DNA from: Sternotherus odoratus
Taxonomy: Eukaryota; Chordata; Testudines; Kinosternidae
DNA length: 64,000 bases
Assembly (NCBI GenBank): GCA_032164245.1
Contig: JAVMKO010000020.1
Coordinates: forward strand, 7,219,206 to 7,283,205
Direction: 5' to 3'
Shown here: piece by piece, positions 63,251-64,000 of the stretch
How the letters are laid out: each line of letters begins with the position of its first letter
How positions within the stretch are numbered: position 1 is the first letter of the stretch
The notes under the pieces: model-generated
What the model saw: only the letters and a program-made list of their open reading frames with translations
Database searches by the model: none
What the model was told of the DNA's origin: nothing
Position numbers and translations under genes: made by a program

Positions 63251-64000
63251 CCCCACACAGATTAGTGCTTCATTGTGCCCCTGAGTGGGCTTTTGACAGC
63301 AGGGAACAAACCTGCTATCTTTAGTCTAAAAATATGAGCCTCTACTTTACTGCTTTGAGCTAAGAGATCTAACGTCCCTATTCATGATCACCCTTAAGTG
63401 TGTACTTAACTGACGCTGTCCAGAATATGGTTGGACTTACACATGTGCTTACGGGCCTCAGAAGGGTGACATTATACACCCTCATTGAACAAGGTAAAAG
63501 GCAGTGGTCAATTGGGCCCCCGAAGTCAGACAGTGGGGAATTAGATCCCATAGTCCCTGCACTAGAGAGCTTACCATTTGAGAAGACAAGGGGAGCAGCA
63601 AAAAGGAAATAAAACCTGCAGTTCATTTAAAAAATAAATAAATCCCATCGTTCCTGTACTGTATCTATTGGAGTGTAAGGAAGCAGCTTTGGTTAGGTGT
63701 GAAATGAAAATGCCAGAATTTAATTATTCCAGTGAAGCATGTTAATTGTAGACATTTACGATCATGCCCATTGCTCAGCAAAATGGGGCTCATTATTCAA
63801 CAGCAGCAATGGCTTAAAGAAACTTAATTTATTTCCTGTGAAGGCTTAAAGGGCATTTTCAGCCTTGGGGATGAAATTTCTGGGGGGCAAGTAGCTTGTT
63901 TTCTTAAATGACATCAAAATGTTCATGGTGTCAACAAAATTATGAAAATGTAGTTTAAAATGGGGTGTATATGTATTGCATAACTTCACACAACTTAGCA
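63251..64000. other. noncoding DNA with weak repeat relics
   Basis: 63370-63420 has a 'cttaagtgtgtacttaactg' arm of the hairpin family, and 63548-63590 an L2-like 'agtccctgcactagagagct'. No gene reaches the right edge that I can see. Confidence 0.45.

Overview
This window is vertebrate nuclear DNA from a non-avian sauropsid, most likely a turtle. That assignment is an inference from repeat content: CR1 LINE pieces in both orientations, Penelope-like elements with a typical turtle 3' end, several copies of one palindromic hAT-like MITE, degenerate MIR/CORE-SINE and L2-like relics, and small retroviral-type solo LTRs. A crocodilian is the main alternative. No operons, Shine-Dalgarno sites, CRISPR arrays or long intact reading frames are present. 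The window reads as gene-desert or intronic DNA. The only host-gene candidate is one possible 71-bp internal exon at 28200-28270, which I could not identify.

Layout. 0-10 kb: old SINE/L2 relics, the C-terminal end of a CR1 ORF2 (1783-2325), a hAT end (3146-3290), a minus-strand CR1-type LINE keeping ORF1 esterase and ORF2 endonuclease remnants (3410-4692), two copies of the palindromic MITE (7845-8574) and a CR1 reverse-transcriptase fragment (9045-9992). 10-20 kb: mostly single-copy AT-rich DNA, a hAT element with an 8-bp target duplication (15193-15931), an LTR-like block (18025-18620) with a 111-bp inverted partner (19722-19832), and a Penelope hairpin with a 12-bp target duplication (18921-19112). 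20-30 kb: nested CR1, a Penelope 3' end, MITEs, a LINE C-terminus, a second Penelope hairpin, a pogo/Tigger-like element filled with a GC-rich minisatellite (24588-25247), a possibly conserved noncoding block (25340-25995) and the candidate exon. 30-44 kb: a long repeat-poor interval, a MITE split by a 490-bp solo LTR (34034-34523), and a 673-bp solo LTR carrying a 54-bp tandem array (43231-43903). 44-64 kb: CR1 antisense pieces, a decayed LINE with a C2H2-like tail (49262-50037), a 1-kb GC-rich MITE (52853-53863), a Penelope element with a GIY-YIG endonuclease remnant (59579-60262) and LTR-like sequence around another MITE copy.

Nothing here forms a cooperating gene system. The value of the window is as a layered record of transposition, with nested insertions and target-site duplications that give relative ages, plus a few unique AT-rich blocks that may be noncoding regulatory DNA. 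I found no convincing undescribed biological system. The best leads are the candidate exon, the pogo-like element with its internal minisatellite, the tandem array inside a solo LTR, and the inverted LTR pair.
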